Below are positions 7,074-16,187 of a stretch of 64,000 nt of DNA, in pieces. Source of the stretch: Bradyrhizobium sp. dw_78 (GTDB lineage: Bacteria > Pseudomonadota > Alphaproteobacteria > Rhizobiales > Xanthobacteraceae). The notes under the pieces were generated by a model, which had not been told where the DNA came from, searched no databases, and was given only the letters and a program-made list of their open reading frames with translations. The translations under genes were made by a program, and so were the position numbers. Numbering within the stretch: the first letter of the stretch is position 1; the number at the start of each line of letters is the position of its first letter. Where the stretch lies: the NCBI RefSeq assembly GCF_018449525.1, contig NZ_JAAVUS010000001.1:1177170-1241169 (forward strand), given 5' to 3'.

Positions 7074-7397
7074 ATGGCCGAAGCCGATCTGGACGTTGTC
7101 ATCCGGTCGATGGCGAAAAAGCAGATCAAGGGCCTGACGGACGCCGCGAAGAAACGGCACGGGCGGTTGATGGGCTTGGCCGCCAAGGCGAAGGATAAAG
7201 AGACCAAGGCGCGCTACAAGCACATTGCCAAGAACACGCTGCTGCTGGCGGGGGCGGCGGTGAGGCGGCTGCAGGTCACGGCGGAGAACGCCGCCGACAG
7301 CTATGCGCGGTCGATCAGGAAAGCGGTGGAAGAAGCGCCGGCAAAGCCGGTGCCGGTAAAGCCGGCAAAGAAGCCCGTCAAAAAGCAAAAGAACTGA
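7074..7397 (+). CDS. lysine/alanine-rich hypothetical protein
   Basis: A 107-residue cytoplasmic protein from ATG 7074; an in-frame upstream start at 7014 is less likely because the extra residues are atypical. It is strongly basic. The N-terminal two-thirds is probably helical (VIRSMAKKQIKGLTDAAKKRHG, then MGLAAKAKDKETKARYKHIAKN). The tail repeats Pro-Val-Lys-Pro-Ala-Lys units resembling histone H1-like tails. No catalytic motif is visible. Nucleic-acid association is plausible from composition only. It reads toward the convergent histidine-kinase gene, 42 bases away. Confidence 0.6.
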   Translation: MAEADLDVVIRSMAKKQIKGLTDAAKKRHGRLMGLAAKAKDKETKARYKHIAKNTLLLAGAAVRRLQVTAENAADSYARSIRKAVEEAPAKPVPVKPAKKPVKKQKN

Positions 7398-7439
7398 TGA
7401 AAACGGGCTGACGGGTAAATAGCGCCGCTGCCGCGCCCG

Positions 7440-8897
7440 TCACTCGCAAGGGCGCTGGCTGAATTCAAACGTCCAGTTCACGCCCTCGGGCGAGAAATCC
7501 AATACGCCGCTTCCGTTGAGAGCGCGAGGCACGATCTGCTCGATCACGACGTGGCCGAAACCGCGCCGTCGCGGCGGCGCAACTGCCGGGCCATTCTTTT
7601 CGCACCAATCGATCCGGACCCTGTTGTCGGCTTCCTCGACCTGCCAGCGAATCGACACCGTGCCGTAGGGTCCCGACAACGCGCCGTGCTTCGAGGCATT
7701 GGTCGCCAGTTCGTGCAAGGCCAGGCCGAGATGCTGGACGGCATCGGGATTGAGGATCACGCATGGCCCGGACGCGTCGATCCTGCCGGCATTGGCTTCG
7801 CTGAACGGCCGCATTTGCGCCGACACCAGATCGTGCAGCGAGGCGCCGTGCCAGCTGTCCTTGACCAGCAGATCATGGCAATGCGCGAGCGCCTGCAACC
7901 GCTCCGCGAAGCGCGTCTGGTACTGCTTTACGTCGCTGGCGTGCTGCGCGGTCTGGTTGGCGACGGCCATGACGACCGCGAGCAGGTTCTTGGTGCGGTG
8001 GGAGAGCTCGTCGATGATGAAGCGGATATGCTTTTCGCGGCGCTTCTGCTCGCTGATATCGACATGGGTTCCGATCCAGCGGTAGATCGTCGAGGTCGCG
8101 TCGCGCAGCGGAATCACCCGGGTCAGGAACGGATGATACTGCCCGTCCTTGCCGAGCAGCGACAATTCCATTTCCAGCGCCGTGCCGGTTTGCAGCGACT
8201 GTACCCAGCGCCGGCGGGCCTTCGCCAGCGAAGCCGGGGCGAGAATGGCCTGCCAGTCATGCGAAGTGGTGTCGCCACCGGGCGCGACGCCCGTGTAGTC
8301 GTACCAATGGCTGTTGAACCAGAAGATCCGGCCGTCGGCCTCGGCCATCCAGACCAGTTGCGGGATGGAATCGGCCAGGATGTGAAATTGCCGTTCGCTG
8401 GCCCGAAGCGCCGCTTCGGTGCGGTTGCGTTCGGTGATCTCCTCGGCAGCGACGTTGACGCCCGCAATCCTGCCATCCGGCCCCCGAAGCGGATGCCAGT
8501 AGGTGATCCAGGCGCGGTCTTCGTTGTGGCCGGGGCGCTGGCCGGATACTTCGATTCCGGTGACCGGCTCGCCGGTTGCCATGATCGAGCGAACGATGGC
8601 CTCGACCGTATCGGCCAGCCCCGGCACGCATTCCCGCACCGTTCGCCCCAGATGCCCCTCGATGGGAATGCCGCATATTTCGGTGAGGCGCTGATTGATA
8701 TGGACGTAGCGGCAGTCGGGCGAGAGGAAGGCGAGCCCGATCGGTGCGGTGTCGTAGATGAGTTGCAGCGCCGGCTGTTCGGCAAACGGCAATCCGGGCA
8801 GGGAGATCGGCTGAGCCGGGCTCACGTCGCTGTCTGCCTCGTTCACGAACAAGGGCCCCTCCGGCGATTCACGGTCTATGATCTGCAACCCACCCAT
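7440..8897 (-). CDS. PAS-PAS HWE-family sensor histidine kinase
   Basis: A 485-residue cytoplasmic sensor without membrane segments. Two PAS domains come first, one starting around LIYDTAPIGLAFLSPD (residue 46) and one around LADSIPQLVWMAEADGRIFWF (residue 172). The second ends in the PAC motif YRWIGTHVDISEQKR. The kinase core follows: phospho-acceptor box DELSHRTKNLLAVV near residue 300 (His in SHRTKN) and N box LHELATNASKHGALS near 390, ending with WTFEF. This is the HWE/HisKA_2 class, frequent in Rhizobiales and linked to light, redox or general-stress signalling. No response regulator lies next to it. The ligand of the PAS domains is unknown. Confidence 0.9.
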   Translation of the reverse strand: MGGLQIIDRESPEGPLFVNEADSDVSPAQPISLPGLPFAEQPALQLIYDTAPIGLAFLSPDCRYVHINQRLTEICGIPIEGHLGRTVRECVPGLADTVEAIVRSIMATGEPVTGIEVSGQRPGHNEDRAWITYWHPLRGPDGRIAGVNVAAEEITERNRTEAALRASERQFHILADSIPQLVWMAEADGRIFWFNSHWYDYTGVAPGGDTTSHDWQAILAPASLAKARRRWVQSLQTGTALEMELSLLGKDGQYHPFLTRVIPLRDATSTIYRWIGTHVDISEQKRREKHIRFIIDELSHRTKNLLAVVMAVANQTAQHASDVKQYQTRFAERLQALAHCHDLLVKDSWHGASLHDLVSAQMRPFSEANAGRIDASGPCVILNPDAVQHLGLALHELATNASKHGALSGPYGTVSIRWQVEEADNRVRIDWCEKNGPAVAPPRRRGFGHVVIEQIVPRALNGSGVLDFSPEGVNWTFEFSQRPCE

Positions 8898-9368
8898 CGA
8901 TGCATTGATCGAGCCTACACCTTGTTTTCAATCAGGTGCCAAGGACTTTTGGAGCCGGACGCGATGGAGCGGTTTGATCTTGATCGTTAGCGAAGGCGGT
9001 CCATGCGGTGGCGGTTATTGCCGTAAACGTGGGAATCCCTGGCCCCGGAGTGCTGGAAGGATAGCGAAAACCCCCTATCCCCGACATCTCGAATATCAAT
9101 ATAGGCAATCGGAAGTATGGCAGGTCGATAAAATTGATCCGAGATCGAACCGGTTCGCTTGCCCGCCGTCCTGCCGAAAGAAATTCCACAGCGATCTCAA
9201 TCGTCTGAAAAGTTGGAACGGATCGGGCGGGCCCGCAGGCCACGCAATGTCAGTGCCGCGTGGCGGAATAACGGATGCTGCGGCGCTTCCGCCGGGGATG
9301 AACGCCGCTACCCGTGGATGAAGGCGGGCAACCTGACCGCGTGCGAGCGGTCAAGCTGCCGGTTCGGC
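8898..9368. other. intergenic region between two leftward genes
   Basis: It holds the upstream region of the histidine kinase and the downstream region of the TonB receptor. Frames present on both strands lack ribosome sites and protein-like composition. No repeat, tRNA or clear terminator was recognised. Confidence 0.5.
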
Positions 9369-11720
9369 TCACCACTTGTAGCGCAAGGTCGCCATCACCT
9401 GACGGCGCAGGCCGTAATAGCAGCCGTTATCCTGACAGAGCGCCACATAGGTCTTGTCGAACAGGTTCGACGCGTTGAGCTGGAGCGTGTAGCCCTTGAA
9501 CTGCGGGCCAAGCGCAGAAAAATCATAATGCACGGCCGCGTCGAACAACGTTACTGCCGGCACGTCGAGCACCGTCGGCCCCGCGAGGTTGCCGGGCGTA
9601 TCGCCGAGATAGCGGACGCCGCCGCCAATACCGAAGCCGTCCAGCTTGCCGCCATGGAACGTGTAATCCGCCCATAGCGAGGCCGAATTCATCGGCATGC
9701 CGATATAACGGCGGCCGGTTTCGTAGGGCGTGTTGCTTCGGGTTACGACGTCGTCGAGATAGGTATAGGAGGCAAGCAGCGACAGGCTGCGATCGATTTC
9801 GGTCTTGCCTTCGACCTCGATGCCGCGTGAACGAATTTCGCCGGTTTGTACGCTGTCATTGACATGTGTGGGATCCGGGTCGGGCGTCAACACGTTCTGC
9901 TGCAACAGGTTGAAGGCCGCGATGGTGTAGAGCGACTTGGCGTTCGGCTGGTATTTGATGCCGGCCTCTTCCTGCTGGCCGGTGGTCGGCCGGAACAGAC
10001 CGCCGCCATAGGCTACGCCGGTCGTCTGCGGCTGGAACGATTCCGTGTACTGGATATAGGGCGCGATGCCGTTGTCGAATTTGTAGAGCAGGGCGCCGCG
10101 TTTGGTCGTGGCCTGGTTCGACTGGTGCGTTGTCGTCGTCGCTCCGGTCGCGAATGCCTGGGTTTGCGAGCTGGAATCCGCGTCATCCCAGCGGACCCCG
10201 AGCAGCGCGACCCAGTGATCGAGTTTGATCTGGTCCTGCGCATAGAGCCCGACCTGATTGAAGCTCTGGTTGTTCGTCGATGACGTCACCAGCGGAATCG
10301 GGATGTTGTAGTTGGGATCGACGACGCTGATGGGAGGCACCGTGGAGCCTGGCGGAGGAGATCCGGCTCCATAGCTGAAAGTGCCGGTTTGATAGTCGAC
10401 ACCGAACAGCACGGTATGGCTGAAGGGGCCGGTCGCGAATTTGGCCTCGGCCTGGTTGTCGATATCGAAGGTGCGTAGCTTGTCGTTCTCGAAGAATCCC
10501 GCCCGCGCCAGGCTGTTGGGATCGGTTGGGGAAGTGCCGGTCGGATAAATCGTCGAAATCTCGCTGCTGATATCGCTGTAACGAAGATTTTGCCTGACCG
10601 TCCAGACATTGTCGAAGCGATGCTCGGCCAGATAGCCGACCTGTCCGAGTTCGCGACTCATCTGATCGCTGCCTGGCGAACCGGGATAGAAGCTTGTCGG
10701 AATGAACTGGCCATTCGCCAGCGGAAATAGCGTGCCGTACCCTTTCGAAGGCAATTGATTGTAGAAGCCGGCCTTCGGATCGTTCTGGTAGGTGCCGAGG
10801 AACGTGACCGTCGTATCGGTGTCGGGCCGCCAGGTCAGCGACGGTGCGATCGAGACTCGCTCATACCGGGTGAAGTCGACTTGGCTGCCGACATCAAAGC
10901 CCGATGCGGTGAAGCGATAGAGCCATTGCTTGTCCTTGTCGATCGGACCGGAAAGATCGACGCCACCCTGGATGCGGCCATAGCTTCCAGTCGAGAGGAA
11001 CATCTCGTGATACGGATCTTCGGTCGGGCGCTTGCTGACCATGTCGACCACGCCGCCGGGTGAGGCCTGGCCATAGAGCACCGAAGCCGGACCGTGCAGC
11101 ACCTCGATGCGCTCGAGGTTGAACGGCTCGACGATCGGCGATGAGAAACCGGTCGTGAATAGCTTCATGCCGTCGAGGTACAGGTCGGCCTGAAACCCGC
11201 GCACATAAACATAGTCAAAGCGACCGTCGGCGCCCGCGACCTCTCCTCTCGTGCCGGAGGTATATCGCACCGCCTGCGGAATGTTTTGCGCCGCCTGTGC
11301 CTGGATCTGGTCCTGCGTGACGACGGAAATCGCGGCCGGCGTCTCGACCAGCGGCGTATCGGTCTTGGTGCCGGTGGCGCTCTGGGACGCGACATAGCCG
11401 TCAACATGTCCCCAGGCGGATTCGGTTCGCCGCGTGCCTGCGCCGGCGCCGCTTGCCGTCTCCGATGAGCCGTTACCGCGGCCGGTGCTGCGGGAGGTTT
11501 CGGACGCCGCGCGCGAGCGGTTGGCGCGTTGCGAGACTTTGGGCTTGGCCCGTTTCGCCGCCGGGCTTTGCACGACGACCGGCGGCAGCGCGGTCGGTTC
11601 AGAAGCTCGACCCGGTGCGTCGGTTTGCGCGAACGCTTCCTGGATCAGACAGATGCTTAACGCGATACAGCTGATGACATAGAGAGCGCGGACCCTGTTT
11701 TTCTTCCAGATCAAATTCAC
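9369..11720 (-). CDS. TonB-dependent siderophore receptor
   Basis: A 783-residue outer-membrane receptor of the FhuA/FpvA type, importing ferric siderophores with energy from TonB. A signal peptide ends near EAFAQ. An unusual Arg/Ser/Thr/Gly-rich linker (residues about 55-100) precedes the plug domain, which starts around TPLVETPAAISVVTQDQIQ and includes the conserved LHGPASVLYGQASPGGVVD. The remainder is a 22-strand beta-barrel ending in the outer-membrane signature aromatic LRYKW. The long linker could be a modified TonB-box region; it carries no signalling secretin/STN fold that I can see. Ligand unknown. A weak Irr-like operator lies upstream. Confidence 0.92.
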   Translation of the reverse strand: MNLIWKKNRVRALYVISCIALSICLIQEAFAQTDAPGRASEPTALPPVVVQSPAAKRAKPKVSQRANRSRAASETSRSTGRGNGSSETASGAGAGTRRTESAWGHVDGYVASQSATGTKTDTPLVETPAAISVVTQDQIQAQAAQNIPQAVRYTSGTRGEVAGADGRFDYVYVRGFQADLYLDGMKLFTTGFSSPIVEPFNLERIEVLHGPASVLYGQASPGGVVDMVSKRPTEDPYHEMFLSTGSYGRIQGGVDLSGPIDKDKQWLYRFTASGFDVGSQVDFTRYERVSIAPSLTWRPDTDTTVTFLGTYQNDPKAGFYNQLPSKGYGTLFPLANGQFIPTSFYPGSPGSDQMSRELGQVGYLAEHRFDNVWTVRQNLRYSDISSEISTIYPTGTSPTDPNSLARAGFFENDKLRTFDIDNQAEAKFATGPFSHTVLFGVDYQTGTFSYGAGSPPPGSTVPPISVVDPNYNIPIPLVTSSTNNQSFNQVGLYAQDQIKLDHWVALLGVRWDDADSSSQTQAFATGATTTTHQSNQATTKRGALLYKFDNGIAPYIQYTESFQPQTTGVAYGGGLFRPTTGQQEEAGIKYQPNAKSLYTIAAFNLLQQNVLTPDPDPTHVNDSVQTGEIRSRGIEVEGKTEIDRSLSLLASYTYLDDVVTRSNTPYETGRRYIGMPMNSASLWADYTFHGGKLDGFGIGGGVRYLGDTPGNLAGPTVLDVPAVTLFDAAVHYDFSALGPQFKGYTLQLNASNLFDKTYVALCQDNGCYYGLRRQVMATLRYKW

Positions 11721-11808
11721 TTCGAAAAGCCCTCAAAGATTCTTAGCAGCGAGAAAACTGCGTGAGGGCGCTCTAACGCGAATCCATTTCGTTACACATC
11801 GTTCCGCA

Positions 11809-11825
11809 TTTAGAAGCTATTAAAA
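11809..11825. promoter_or_regulatory. possible degenerate Irr-type iron control element
   Basis: TTTAGAAGCTATTAAAA lies about 90 bases upstream of the siderophore-receptor start. One half matches the TTTAGAA half of the rhizobial Irr box; the other half (ATTAAA in place of TTCTAAA) is poor. Position and gene type fit, the sequence only partly. Confidence 0.25.
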
Positions 11826-12183
11826 CGAGGCATTGCGTTGACGGGTGTTGCTAAGATGTCATCTCTCTTTCGAACGGTTCAAATCTGGAATGAATCAAAC
11901 GGCACGTTCAACGTGCATCACAGGCGCGCACAGCGATCGCAGGATGAATTCGGGCCAGCGGCGAGATTGTTCTGATGTCATCTGGAATGATTCAAAACAT
12001 ATCCGTGGCAGCACTGGAGATCGCCAGGGAACAATCGGACGGCAAGACTCAAGACAAGACTCAAGAGACGCCGTTCAGGACACGCTGGTCGTCAACAGGG
12101 GGAATCGACGCGAATGATCCATTCCCGGACATCGGCGATGTGAATCGGCAAGGTGTTCATGCGTCACCCGCTGACTGTTATAT

Positions 12184-12233
12184 TGACGCGTTTTCTTCAC
12201 GCGAACCGGCGCCCACTTCGCTCGAAAACGCTC
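12184..12233 (-). repeat. dispersed palindromic repeat, copy 2
   Basis: The reverse complement matches the element at 5236-5285 over nearly its full length (shared GCCGGTTCGCGTGAAGAAAA-type core and the same inverted ends). No companion repeat of the second type is present here. Confidence 0.75.
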
Positions 12234-12382
12234 TATTAAATATGTTTAACCTGTCAATGAGCATATTTTCTTGCATGAACGCGGTGTGAGCATCCAAGAT
12301 CAGGGACGCGCCGCGAGGGCGTGAACAGCAGGCGCCGTGCCGATCCGTACACGGTGAAAAGGCGTCATCAGCGCTACACCAT

Positions 12383-12418
12383 CCAGTGGTTGCTTACCCG
12401 CCAGTGGTTGCTTACCCA
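12383..12418 (+). repeat. 18-bp tandem duplication
   Basis: Two adjacent copies of CCAGTGGTTGCTTACCC(G/A) lie 32 bases before the start of the next gene. They probably arose by replication slippage. If a longer start were used they would encode the repeated peptide QWLLTRQWLLT, which argues for the later start. Confidence 0.8.
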
Positions 12419-12449
12419 GATGCTTGGTCATTACCGGAAAGGCAATTTC

Positions 12450-13649
12450 ATGCTCGCTAGATTAAGGGTCGTGCTGCTCGCCACATGCAGTTTTGCCGGC
12501 TCCGTTGGCGTTGCGCATGCCGCCGACCAGGCGCCGGTCCACATCACGGTCATCTCGGATCTGGATGACGATCTTTACGATGCTCGATCTGGCCGTGGAG
12601 GCGTGGACGCAACCCGGATGGCTGTCGCCGATTTCGGCGGTACGGTTCTGGGCCGGCCGGTGATTGTCGATGCCCTGAACGATCATAACAAGCCTGCGGA
12701 AGCGCCGGGGCTTGCGACGCAGGCCTATGATGCGGGGGCCGACCTGCTGATGGATGTGCAGAACTCGCCGATTGCGCTGGCCATCGCCAAGGTGGCGAAC
12801 GAACGGCACAAATTGGCGATCAGCACCGGCTCGGCCGCTCCCGGCCTTACCCGGGGCGCCTGTAGCCGCTACGTCTACCATTACTCGTTTGACCTTCCGG
12901 CGATTCAGACCACGACCGCCGACTACCTGGCGCAGACAGCGCAGGGCAAGCGCTGGGTATTCATTTCGGACGATAGCGGTTTCGGCCGCAGCGGCCTTGC
13001 GACCATGACGCCGTTCATCGCCGCGCATGGCGGGCAGGTTATCAAGTCCTATCTTACGCCGCCGGCCACGAGCGATTACGCACCCATCCTTGACGAAATA
13101 CGCGGCCTGAACCCCGGCGTGGTGGCGGTCATCAATGCCGGCGCGAAGGGCGATGACGGCGTGTCAGCCGTGACCGGGGCAGGGCTTCCGGCGATTACGA
13201 CAATGTCGCTGCTCTATCTCTCCGACGTTGATCGGGTGCAAACGGGCTATGCCGGCGTGGAAGCGGCAGTGCCTTGGTACTGGAATCTCGACGCCGCGGC
13301 CCGGGCGTGGTCCGACCGGTTCGCCGCTGCGCATAACGGCAACCGGCCGACCGAAACGCAAGCCGCGGACTATTCGGCGACAACACAATGGCTGAATGCG
13401 GTGCGCGCCGCCGGAACCACGGATGCCGATGCGGTCATCAAGGCGCTGGACGGCCACAAGTTCAACGATCTTTTCGCCCATAATGGCGAGTTTCGCGCGG
13501 GCGACCATATGGTCGTGCATGATCTCTATGTCGTGAAGGTCAGAACGCCGGCGGAGCTGCCGGAGCCGCATGCCTGGTACGACGTGCTGGCGACCGTACC
13601 CGCGGCGACCGCGTTCACGGCCGGGACAGAATGCAAGATGACTCAGTGA
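12450..13649 (+). CDS. ABC transporter substrate-binding protein, LivK-like, second orphan
   Basis: A 399-residue exported protein of the Peripla_BP_6 class. ATG 12450 follows GGAAAGG and gives a proper signal peptide ending at AHAAD. The first mature strand is HITVISDLDDDLYD, and later comes WVFISDDSGFGRSG. It resembles the product of 3015-4223 in architecture: both have ALAI near residue 110, a SG(S/T)(G/A) turn, a single internal Cys after a loop, and similar C termini. No permease or ATPase gene accompanies it. It lies next to the TonB receptor gene but in the opposite direction, so a joint role is not established. Substrate unknown. Confidence 0.85.
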   Translation: MLARLRVVLLATCSFAGSVGVAHAADQAPVHITVISDLDDDLYDARSGRGGVDATRMAVADFGGTVLGRPVIVDALNDHNKPAEAPGLATQAYDAGADLLMDVQNSPIALAIAKVANERHKLAISTGSAAPGLTRGACSRYVYHYSFDLPAIQTTTADYLAQTAQGKRWVFISDDSGFGRSGLATMTPFIAAHGGQVIKSYLTPPATSDYAPILDEIRGLNPGVVAVINAGAKGDDGVSAVTGAGLPAITTMSLLYLSDVDRVQTGYAGVEAAVPWYWNLDAAARAWSDRFAAAHNGNRPTETQAADYSATTQWLNAVRAAGTTDADAVIKALDGHKFNDLFAHNGEFRAGDHMVVHDLYVVKVRTPAELPEPHAWYDVLATVPAATAFTAGTECKMTQ

Positions 13650-14081
13650 CCGATCCGTCCGCGGCCGGCGCGTCGTTGCGATGCGCCGCGTCGGGCGGGA
13701 CAAACCGCTTCAACTCTCTCCTCCCGCATCCGCGGTTGAGCTTGTTGAACTCTTCGTCCGGCCTGGGAGGCGCAGGAGGTCTTCACCGCTTCCGTCGATG
13801 GTCGATTATTTTCGGTGATCTGAGGCCTGGAGCGCGCTTGTGTTTCCTCATGTCGAGCGCCTCATCGTGAGAAATGGCCGGAAACAAACAGCGGCTATGT
13901 CGGTGAGCTGAATTAACATAATCTTTCGATATGCAGCGCAGGCCGGGGGAATGGACGCAGCTTGGAAAATCTGACCATTAGTCACGGGTGGTTGAGCAGG
14001 CATCCCGCTTCCGGATTTTTCGCTCACGGCGCACCGTTATCGAAATGCTAGCTGGATTCGGTTCGCTAGCCGGGAACAAAA
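13650..14081. other. intergenic region before lpxD
   Basis: No gene, tRNA or repeat recognised. The sequence becomes less GC-rich near 13910-13935. No confident promoter for lpxD was identified. Confidence 0.45.
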
Positions 14082-15107
14082 ATGGTCAAATCAACTACAG
14101 GCAATCCAAGGTTCTTTAGCCGAAGCGGACCGTATACTCTGGCGATTGTCGCGGGAGCCGCACGCGGGATTGCGGATGAGTTCGATCTGCTGCTCGAAGG
14201 ATTGGCCCCCCTGCAAACGGCCGGCCCGAATGAGGTGAGTTTTCTGGACAACCGGCGTTATGCATCGGCGCTCGATCAGACGTTGGCCGGCGCCGTGATC
14301 GTGCATCCCGATATGGCGGCGCGGGTGCCCACCGGGACGGCGGCGATCCTGACGCGCGAACCCTATGCCGGCTGGGCCCGCGTTGCGGCGCTGTTCTATC
14401 CCGCACCGCCGGTCTCTCCAGGTATTCACCCGTCGGCGATTATCGCTGAAGGGGCGCTGGTCGATCCGTCGGCGGAGGTCGGACCGCTGTGTGTGATCGA
14501 GACCGGAGCAGAGATCGGTCCTGGCTGCCGGATCGGATCTGGCGCGGTTATCGGAAGCGGCGTGATTGTCGGCCGGGACTGCCGGATTGGTGCGCATGCG
14601 AGCTTGAGCCACGCGCTTTTGGGCGCGCGCGTCTATGTCTATCCCGGCGCGCGGATCGGACAGGAAGGCTTTGGATTCGCCTCCACCAAGGACGGATTTC
14701 TATCGGTCCCCCAGCTTGGGCGGGTCATCCTGGAAGACGATGTCGAGGTCGGCGCCAATAGCACGATCGATCGGGGGTCATCGCGAGACACGGTGATCGG
14801 TGCCGGTTCCCGTCTCGATAACCTCGTGCAGATCGGACACAATGTTATCCTCGGCCGGTGTTGTGTCATCGTTGCGCAGGTCGGTATTTCGGGGTCGACC
14901 GTGCTGGAGGATTTCGTCCGCGTCGGGGGGCAGGCGGCGATGGCCGGGCATCTTCGGATCGGTCAGGGTGCGAAGATCGGAGGGCAGGCCGGAGTCATTT
15001 CGGATATCGCTCCAGGTGAGACCGTGCTTGGAAGCCCTGCTCAGCCAAAAAAGAAATTCTTCCGGCAAATCGCCACCCTCAAGAAGATGGTAAAGGGCGA
15101 AGGATAA
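14082..15107 (+). CDS. lpxD: UDP-3-O-(3-hydroxyacyl)glucosamine N-acyltransferase LpxD, orphan copy
   Basis: The 341-residue product has the length and order of LpxD, which adds the N-linked 3-hydroxyacyl chain in lipid A synthesis using acyl-ACP. The N-terminal uridine-binding domain holds the motif NEVSFLDNRRYASAL near residue 47. It is followed by a left-handed beta-helix of hexapeptide repeats (IGPGCRIGSGAVIGSG and similar) and a C-terminal helix, KKKFFRQIATLKKMVK. The catalytic base is His253 in NLVQIGHNV. It is away from the usual bamA-lpxD-fabZ-lpxA group, so it is probably a second copy. The next gene is an unrelated acyl-CoA enzyme 29 bases downstream. Confidence 0.92.
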   Translation: MVKSTTGNPRFFSRSGPYTLAIVAGAARGIADEFDLLLEGLAPLQTAGPNEVSFLDNRRYASALDQTLAGAVIVHPDMAARVPTGTAAILTREPYAGWARVAALFYPAPPVSPGIHPSAIIAEGALVDPSAEVGPLCVIETGAEIGPGCRIGSGAVIGSGVIVGRDCRIGAHASLSHALLGARVYVYPGARIGQEGFGFASTKDGFLSVPQLGRVILEDDVEVGANSTIDRGSSRDTVIGAGSRLDNLVQIGHNVILGRCCVIVAQVGISGSTVLEDFVRVGGQAAMAGHLRIGQGAKIGGQAGVISDIAPGETVLGSPAQPKKKFFRQIATLKKMVKGEG

Positions 15108-15136
15108 AGTAGATGTGAAGGCGGAAGGCATTCCCG

Positions 15137-16024
15137 ATGGCATCCAATCCCCAGCAGAAGGTCATCATCACCTGCGCGGTCACCGGCAACCTGACCAAGC
15201 CGGAGCAGTCGCCTTATCTGCCGATCACCCCGCAGCAGATCGCCGACAGCGCGCTGGAAGCGGCGGAGGCGGGGGCCGCGATCGCCCATATCCATGTGCG
15301 CGATCCCGAAACCGGCCGTCCCTCGATGTCGCTCGACCTGTACCGCGACGTGGTGGACCGCATCCGCGCCCGCAACGCACAACTGGTCATCAACCTGACG
15401 ACGGGACCCGGCGGCCGCTTCGTGCCCTCGGAGGATGATCCGAAGGTCGCCGCGCCCGGCACCACCCTGATGGCGCCGGAGAAGCGGGTCGAGCATGTCG
15501 AGATCCTGCGCCCCGATATCTGCACGCTCGATCTCAACACCATGAATTCCGGCGGCGAGGTCGTGATCAACACGCCGCGCAACGTCCGCAAGATGGCCGA
15601 GCGCATCAAGGCGGTGGGCGTGCTGCCCGAGATCGAACTGTTCGACAGCGGCGATTGCCATCTGGCGCGCGACATGTTCGCGGACGGCTCCTTGAAGGGG
15701 CCAGGGCTGTTCTCGCTGGTGCTCGGCGTCAAATACGGTTTCAACGCCTCGCCGGAAACCATGATCTATGGCCGCGATTTGCTGCCGCCGGGCGCGATCT
15801 GGACCGGCTTCGGCATCGGCCGTTCCGAATTCCCGATGGTGGCGCAGGCCTATCTGCTGGGCGGCCATGTCCGCGTCGGCATGGAGGACAACCTCTATAT
15901 GTCGAAGGGCGTGCTGGCCAAGTCCAATGCCGAACTGGTCGTACACGCCGCGGACATCCTGCGCAGCGTGGGGGCTACGATCGCCTCCGCGGCCGACGCC
16001 CGCGCGATGCTCGGACTGTCGTAG
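15137..16024 (+). CDS. BKACE-family (DUF849) beta-keto acid cleavage enzyme
   Basis: A 295-residue TIM-barrel enzyme of the BKACE family, founded on 3-keto-5-aminohexanoate cleavage enzyme (Kce). These condense a beta-keto acid with acetyl-CoA to give acetoacetate and a new acyl-CoA, using zinc. Seen: the metal-binding HIHVRD near residue 51, the strand LVINLTTGPGGR, a conserved ELFDSGD, and the C-terminal GHVRVGMEDN. Length is normal. It precedes a CaiB-type CoA transferase on the same strand (163-base gap), suggesting a shared catabolic route for a keto acid. Which substrate subgroup it belongs to cannot be judged by eye. Confidence 0.9.
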   Translation: MASNPQQKVIITCAVTGNLTKPEQSPYLPITPQQIADSALEAAEAGAAIAHIHVRDPETGRPSMSLDLYRDVVDRIRARNAQLVINLTTGPGGRFVPSEDDPKVAAPGTTLMAPEKRVEHVEILRPDICTLDLNTMNSGGEVVINTPRNVRKMAERIKAVGVLPEIELFDSGDCHLARDMFADGSLKGPGLFSLVLGVKYGFNASPETMIYGRDLLPPGAIWTGFGIGRSEFPMVAQAYLLGGHVRVGMEDNLYMSKGVLAKSNAELVVHAADILRSVGATIASAADARAMLGLS

Positions 16025-16187
16025 CGCCCGCTGTCGTCCGCGTGCGTTCCCGCCGGCGCAGAACGCAGCGGGATGGCTTCATGCCATAGACGCAGGGCTG
16101 GACGCCGCAAAATGGTGTATCCGCTAGGTTATGCAGGGCCGGGATCGTTCCCGTGCCCCAAGATCATAAACCACTGAGGAAACATTC

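Larger units (their letters stand above)
11826..12449. other. gene-poor spacer before the second binding protein
   Basis: No believable gene. It holds a short direct repeat of CAAGACTCAAGA near 12045, the dispersed repeat at 12184-12233 and an 18-bp tandem duplication at 12383-12418. Frames across it are interrupted by these repeats. Confidence 0.5.

Noticed and set aside
11979..12289. Frame of about 100 codons before the second binding protein
   Set aside because: Half of it is translated dispersed repeat and short direct repeats; no ribosome site.
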